The notes under the pieces: generated by a model
What the model saw: only the letters and a program-made list of their open reading frames with translations
What the model was told of the DNA's origin: nothing
The model's database searches: none
Assembly (NCBI GenBank): GCA_030248065.1
Contig: JASAMV010002290.1
Location: 27,080 to 91,079, forward strand
Direction: 5' to 3'
From: Rhynchonema sp. JSB1_4
Lineage: Eukaryota; Nematoda; Chromadorea; Monhysterida; Xyalidae
Length of the DNA stretch: 64,000 nt
Shown: positions 61,555-64,000 of the stretch, piece by piece
Layout: each line of letters opens with the position of its first letter
How positions within the stretch are numbered: position 1 is the first letter of the stretch
Program-made: the position numbers and the translations under genes

Positions 61555-64000
61555 TATGGGAATAGATTATCTAAAAAAACCCTAAAAAGGGATAAAAATG
61601 TCAGCGTTCACACAGAAACACGCGCACAGACATGTTAGCGTTGCAAATAAAGCAAAGCAGCAAGAAAAACCGAAGCGTGCTGCAGGCAGTTTCGAACGAG
61701 ATTGCCCCCAGGGACACCACATAAAGGGAGTGGGGATGCTTTTTTAAACAGCATGTCTGTCTCTTGTGCTATGTTGTGCACATTGCTTTTATCGACATTT
61801 ACACATGTACGCACGTGTTATATGGTCTGTTTATAATGTGCTTCGAGCACGTTGTGTGTGTATGTATACAGTGTGTGCACCCAGCCTGGGACCTCGTCGG
61901 GGCTTTGCCTGGATCTTGCAGCATTGTTTGTTTCAAATTGCCGCCAAGCTGGTTTGGGGCGGAGTCACCTGAGATTTGGACCACATATCAGTTTGACTGA
62001 GATGTCAATAATTTGGGGGTTATGATTGTTTGCGGGATGAATCAATTTGAACATAAAAACTGTTATGATTGTTTTAGCATGGATGCAGTTCGTGGTGACG
62101 TGACTTAGGTCACATGGTGTGTGATAGATAATGACTGTATGATTAGTTCGATGATGCTTGCAACTATGTACATAGGCATTTTATATCATCGACTATTCCG
62201 GTAATCAGTGCTAGAACTGACAGCACGCTTCTACTGCACACTCGCGTGGTTGTGTGAAAAACGTGGCCGTTGTTGCACATGGCGTTATATCGCACGTGAA
62301 GACAACATCTCATATCACGCGCAGAGCACAGTCAGTGACATAGTCGCTAGCCCACCGCACTGAGCTGATTCTGCTCACCCAAATGCCACATGCAGCCGAA
62401 CCAAATTCCACACGCGATGATGTCGAAACGCGCGACAATGTCTGTGGCCCACCAACTGCCAACCATATCAATGACTCAAAAGCACGTCAGAATTATGATC
62501 ATGCGACAGCAAGTGTACCGATATACAACCAAAAACTATGCGTGATGATTTTGGATGGTTGTGCGTTTGATATAAACAAACCGTAAGTATTATACACACG
62601 CCGTTGCATAACCAACAATCGCTCTTCTGCATATTTATGTGCACTGTCAGTGCAAAGCAAGTTGTGTGCGTGTGCGTGCAAAAAACCGACAGGCGCAGAA
62701 TTTCGGCATGTGCTGCTGTATTTGATGTTTGGGCGCATAACTGTTGTTGCCAGTATCAAACACCCTAAACTTACGGTTTAAAAAATGTCAGCAAACTTGC
62801 GTACTTGTGCATATTACCAAGTTTGGTTAAAAGTATAGTTTCGTAAATTTTGTCGCTGGCTGGATGTACTCATCTGTCACGTACAAAAGTGCGCTGATGT
62901 CTTATTTGTCGCGCATAACATGTCGTAATGACGACCCATTCTCCGTTATCAGTTATATCAACAAAATGGAGCTTTTTTGACGAAAAACACCTTTCACCAT
63001 CATAGCTAAGCACGTAATATCGTCTGTATGCTTGGCTCAGTTGCCAGAACACGTCAAATTCCGCATAGACGTGCACTGTGTGGAGCTGAAGGTGAATAAA
63101 TGCTGGGCTTATGTTCATGTAGTCAACTCACATCGTCGATTCTGGTCGTCAACCCTAGCCCGGCCGGCACAGTCGTCAACTCGGGGTTGCCAGTGTGCTA
63201 TACGCTGGCTATTTTGCTGCTAATGCCATTATTACGTTAATACATTTCATCACGCTCATTTAGGACGACTGCTTTGTCTGTAATGTTTCGTTTCGTTTCG
63301 TTTTACTTTTCTTGGTTATAACCACAAGGCATATGCGCAACATCAATATAATCATTGATAAAATGGATCGCATAACCTTATACTAGCAAAAAACGTTTGT
63401 GATTATCGCAGTTCAGTCTCACAGTTTGCGGTTTGAATGGTCAGGTGTCCAGAAACGGATTGTCATACGAAACGTATGTACAAAAAAACTGTGATCGGAG
63501 TATCGAATGCACACAACGCACGTGCATTCAGACAAGCAGACGCCTGTTGGGCAGTGTTGATGACCAGCGTTGACCATTTACGTTGACGACAAAACAGTTG
63601 GTCCATCCTGGCCTCCAAGTGAGCTCTTCAATCACTCGTCCAGTTTTTCAACTTTGTTTCGCGCGTAAGGAAGTTTCTTACACTTACAATACCAACAACA
63701 GCACCAAAAGTGTCCCCAAGTTAGGCTGGAACCATTGTGAGCACAAGGCACAATCCGCATTCAGGCGGCCAAATTCGCACAGAAGCTCTCAGTAGCGGCG
63801 CATCCTTCACCTTCAGCTTGGGCTCACCGTTCAGATCGTACCAGCCTGTGAAGCCACAAGAAACAGAAAAAACGCTTCGTAGATGCTTATTGTGGCTCCA
63901 GTCCAATATGTTTTTCGTTGCGCGTTGTGCTCCACTTGGCATGAAGCTCGCAACACTACCGGGTCATTTTGTGCCAAAGTTTGGCAAAACGAATGCCGCT
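61555..64000. other. Unresolved right edge
   Basis: This is the upstream region of the APMAP gene, then mostly unannotated sequence. Candidates are a first exon at 62383-62582 (+), a short phase-open exon-like block at 63041-63092 (+) bounded by CAG and GTGAAT, and open frames at 63583-63942 on both strands. None has a domain I recognise. A gene may continue beyond the window. Confidence 0.4.
62383..62582 (+). CDS. Possible first exon of an unknown gene
   Basis: An ATG-started frame of 66 codons (MPHAAEPNSTRDD…VMILDGCAFDINK) ends two bases into a codon at a consensus donor CC|GTAAGT. I do not recognise the protein. No in-phase second exon could be fixed before the window ends. Confidence 0.3.

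Noticed and set aside
1..64000. CRISPR arrays, operons or prokaryotic signals
   Set aside because: None is present. Genes are spliced, and repeats are inverted or dispersed rather than spacer-separated.

Overview
This is animal nuclear DNA, probably from an invertebrate. It has spliced multi-exon genes with GT-AG introns, a basonuclin/disconnected-type zinc-finger factor, an ephexin-type RhoGEF, a Ly6 protein, an APMAP homologue, and many small non-autonomous DNA transposons. I cannot name the species. An ecdysozoan such as an arthropod or tardigrade fits, but that is inference.

Positions 1-36266 form one very large imperfect inverted duplication. The left arm (1-15115) is repeated in reverse order in the right arm (36266 down to about 17236), around a single-copy centre (15116-17235). 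The left arm runs off the window. Each arm carries a myristoylated ankyrin-repeat gene (2279-4076 +; 31346-32851 -) and an ephexin-like RhoGEF (7824-14937 +; 15357-25611 -), so the two RhoGEFs point tail to tail. Copy A stops in intron 12, before the DH domain is complete. Copy B runs on into the PH domain, then ends at the fold-back junction. It also has a 1-bp frameshift, and a patch of homopolymer noise replaces its first codons. The arms differ by base changes and by private insertions: a TG...CA element with 4-bp target duplication, a hAT-type MITE with 8-bp target duplication, several fold-back elements and a 290-bp tandem duplication. They therefore diverged separately for some time. 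They may be a true palindrome or two haplotypes joined tail to tail in assembly.

Positions 36267-64000 are single copy: a disco/basonuclin factor (36926-43331 -), a large gene-poor stretch (43332-52113), a Ly6 GPI-anchored protein (52114-53369 -), a CCCH + RWD-like + CHY zinc-finger protein (54201-58335 +), the convergent APMAP/strictosidine-synthase-like gene (58611-61554 -), and unresolved sequence to the end. These genes are unrelated neighbours, not an operon.

The most unusual signal is an exact 10-mer, TGATGTTTCA or its complement. It occurs at about 18 independent places where about 0.1 is expected. Nearly all are inside introns or at splice acceptors of five unrelated genes, and other shared intronic modules accompany it. 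This suggests an intron-borne (introner-like) repeat family or a shared intronic signal that I do not recognise.
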